From Prosapia bicincta (taxonomy: Eukaryota > Arthropoda > Insecta > Hemiptera > Cercopidae): a DNA stretch of 64,000 bases. The notes under the pieces were generated by a model. The model was not told the origin of the DNA. It searched no databases and was given only the letters and a program-made list of their open reading frames with translations. Shown in pieces: positions 62,160-64,000 of this stretch (positions are counted from its first letter, which is position 1; every line of letters begins with the position of its first letter). Location: assembly GCA_036971475.1 (NCBI GenBank), contig JBAIZL010000006.1, positions 94,083,265-94,147,264 of the forward strand. The letters run 5' to 3'. A program made the position numbers and the translations under genes.

Positions 62160-63098
62160 GGGAGAAACATGGGGGATATTTTAATAAGAGGTTGGAAGAG
62201 GTCAAGGATAATGGAAAGGCGATGAAAGAACAGTTGGATATGTTGGGAATTTTACTTCATAGGGCGAAACAGGGGAGAAGGTGTTAGATAAAGAGTTCGA
62301 AATTAAATTGTCTGGGTTTTTAGGAATACTAAATGAAGGGGTGCGGGATGAGAATCAGGAGATTTATAGGAAGGTTATGGGGGAATTAAGAGGTTAGAGC
62401 CAGGCAGGGTTGAAGCTGAGAAAGTTAGATTAAAGGATATGGAGTGAATTGAAAAATGGAGTTAGAGGAAAGGATAGGCAAATTAGAAAGAAAAATGGAG
62501 GTGGGTATGAGGTGGGGGAGGACGGTGTGGGGGATAATTAGAAGGCGTGTAAAAAAAAGAGAGTATGGTGACAATGAAGGGAGAAATCAGGCAAGCAGAA
62601 AAATAACAAAGGCAGTGGAAAATATTTTAATTGGGTAATTACAAAGATTAAAAAAGTAGTGACTGTTGGTCTGGAGGGAAAATTACTTAGAAGCCAGTCT
62701 GTGGATCTGGGAGAGGCTAACAATATAGCCTCTCCTATATAGTTAGCCTCTCAATATAGTTCCTTTAAGGAGGTGATACACGGGGAGTTGAAAGAGGTGT
62801 TGAATTCAATGAAGGGGAAAGAGAACCACACTAAGGAAGAGTTAGTGAGAGTTGATGGGGATGAAAATGGTACGTGGGCGGATGAGGTGAAGAGAAAAAA
62901 CAGGGGACTAAGGATACAAGTTCCAGAGAATGTAAAATGAACGGAAGCGAAAGGGAGAGGGGAGGAATTTTTGGATGTAAAGGGGATATTAGGGTTAGTA
63001 GTATCAGATCTCATGGGAGGGACTTGGTAGTGGAAACAAATAGGAAGGGAGATATGGTAAAACTGAAGGTGAAAATAAGTTTTGAGGAGAAAGAGTAG
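62160..63098 (+). pseudogene. Decayed ORF1-like region of a non-LTR retrotransposon (tentative)
   Basis: The plus strand is purine-rich, and broken frames yield charged coiled-coil-like pieces. NKRLEEVKDNGKAMKEQLDM is followed by LDKEFEIKLSGFLGILNEG. Further on are TWADEVKRKNRGLRIQVPEN and, before the stop at 63096-63098, RDLVVETNRKGDMVKLKVKI. The last two resemble in pattern the central domain of insect LINE ORF1 proteins, with a VxVxP-type strand and later a GxVVE-type strand. Several stops and frameshifts. The family call rests on pattern only; a Gag-like fragment of another element is possible. Confidence 0.4.
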
Positions 63099-63109
63099 GA
63101 ATGAGCCCA

Positions 63110-64000
63110 AATTGGCGCGCACCCACCCCTAACTCGGCCGCTACGTAACCTAGGACTATAGGGGTAGTTTTGGATGATGCTCAAGGTCACCCCGGCCGTG
63201 ACCCCAGACCAAGGGGTGGTTTCGACCACGTTCAGAGGGGTGGGGGGGGTAGTTTTTCGAAAAAAAAAAACAAAAACGGCCGCTACGTAACCTAGGACTA
63301 TAGGGGTAGTTTCGGATGATGCGGGCGGACGTCGTGACCCCGACCCTAGCTTTGGGGGTGGTTTCGACCACGTCCAGAGGGGTGGGGGGTTGTTTTTCGA
63401 AAAAATTTATTTCCAACACACTGACCTAAGCCAGCCAAACTGGATCTGACCTAACCTAACCTACGTGTTGGGGGTGACCTCGGCTACGTTCAGGACCATC
63501 TCCGGGGGTAGCATCGGGGGTGGATTGGGGGGTGGGGGGTAGTTTTCGAAAAAATTTTGGAAAAACGTGTCTTGACCGATAGGGTATGTCTAGAGTGTAT
63601 TATTGCGTCGGTAGGGGTAGTTTCACCTAGGGGTAGTTTTTGAATAAAATACGAAAATGCCGAAAATCGAAAGGTCTGATCGAATGGCTGTATGGGATAT
63701 GTCTAGAGTCCAATAAGGAACGCGGCGGGGGTGGATTCACCGAGGGGTAGTTTTTACAAAAAATATAAAATTGCCGAAAATCGACCGGCTGGATCAAATG
63801 ACCGTATATGGTATGGTTAAAGTCCATCTTGGTGGGCTGTGCGGGCGGTTTCACCTGTTTTTAGATCGCCAAAAATAATCGGGGTCCTAGGTAAAATCCA
63901 CCCAGGCATCAGTTAAACCCGCCAAGGTAGAGCCAATATGGAGCACGCTATCGGTTAAAGACAAACCGAGCCTAGCCACCCAGCAGCTAGGCGTTAGGTA
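63110..64000. repeat. GC-rich degenerate tandem repeat block
   Basis: CpG-rich sequence unlike the rest of the window. Near-duplicate stretches start at about 63136 and 63276 (CGGCCGCTACGTAACCTAGG in both, period about 141 bp). TTCGACCACG recurs at 63221 and 63363. A second unit type with TTCACC at 63622, 63736 and 63849 has a period of about 113-114 bp and shares GCCGAAAATCGA. GGGGTAGTTTTTCGAAAAAA occurs in variant forms throughout. Minus-strand frames over it are repeat translations. It may be an untranslated part of a retroelement whose body lies past the window end. Confidence 0.75.
63450..63463. repeat. Short interstitial CCTAA run
   Basis: CCTAACCTAACCTA, fewer than three copies of the arthropod telomere repeat TTAGG on the opposite strand. 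It is too short to claim a telomeric origin, and is given mainly as a weak hint on taxonomy. Confidence 0.4.

Noticed and set aside
63450..63463. Telomeric origin of the GC-rich block
   Set aside because: Fewer than three CCTAA copies; too short to indicate a telomere or a healed break.
62538..63854. Several Pro/Arg/Ser-rich minus-strand frames
   Set aside because: Shadows of the purine-rich ORF1-like remnant and of the GC-rich tandem repeat block; repeated motifs in them reflect repeat units.

Overview
This window reads as non-coding, repeat-dominated DNA from an animal, most likely an arthropod with a large AT-rich genome. The reasons are: no compact gene order and no intact protein gene; many AT, GT and CT microsatellites; decayed non-LTR retrotransposons; hAT-type miniature transposons; and a short CCTAA run at 63450-63463, which is the arthropod telomere motif TTAGG on the other strand. 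No species can be named from the sequence.

Layout. 1-13.6 kb is AT-rich intergenic DNA. It holds four kinds of repeat: foldback elements at 1-172, 6460-6633, 10656-10886 and 12168-12326; a decayed RNase H-bearing LINE end (2342-3100); a 117-bp tandem repeat ending in an inverted copy (4256-4716); and microsatellites. 13645-50885 is one uninterrupted tandem satellite of about 365 copies of a 102-bp unit, all in one orientation. It has a divergent left edge, a central zone with nested higher-order repeats, and a right zone of a different subtype. 50.9-64 kb returns to intergenic DNA. It contains another foldback element (51280-51496), a possible isolated exon (53944-54065), two hAT-like MITEs (54631-55262 and 59940-60194), a 135-bp minisatellite built from 23-bp units (56326-58090), a decayed RTE-like LINE (59023-59574), a decayed LINE ORF1-like stretch (62160-63098) and a GC-rich degenerate repeat block (63110-64000).

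Two systems deserve most attention. (1) The satellite unit looks like a small gene segment. A 59-nt exon-like block sits between a polypyrimidine-CAG acceptor and a GTAAGT donor, and a 43-nt intron-like block links it to the next unit. Each consensus unit also carries TGGGTGGTC, the consensus site of the Ci/Gli zinc-finger factors. Because 102 is 34 codons and the consensus has no stop in one frame, reading frames of up to 799 codons run through the array; I treat these as by-products. (2) The foldback elements carry hammerhead-ribozyme-like cores (CUGANGA, stem II hairpin, GAAA, short stem III, cleavage triplet). At least four keep all core positions (31-65, 6503-6535, 10668-10702 and 51338-51370, all minus strand), and others nearby are recognisably decayed. 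They fall into two subfamilies and usually occur as inverted pairs, a layout I do not recognise as a described element.

No tRNA, rRNA, CRISPR array or complete protein gene was found. All coordinates, periods and pairings were worked out by eye.
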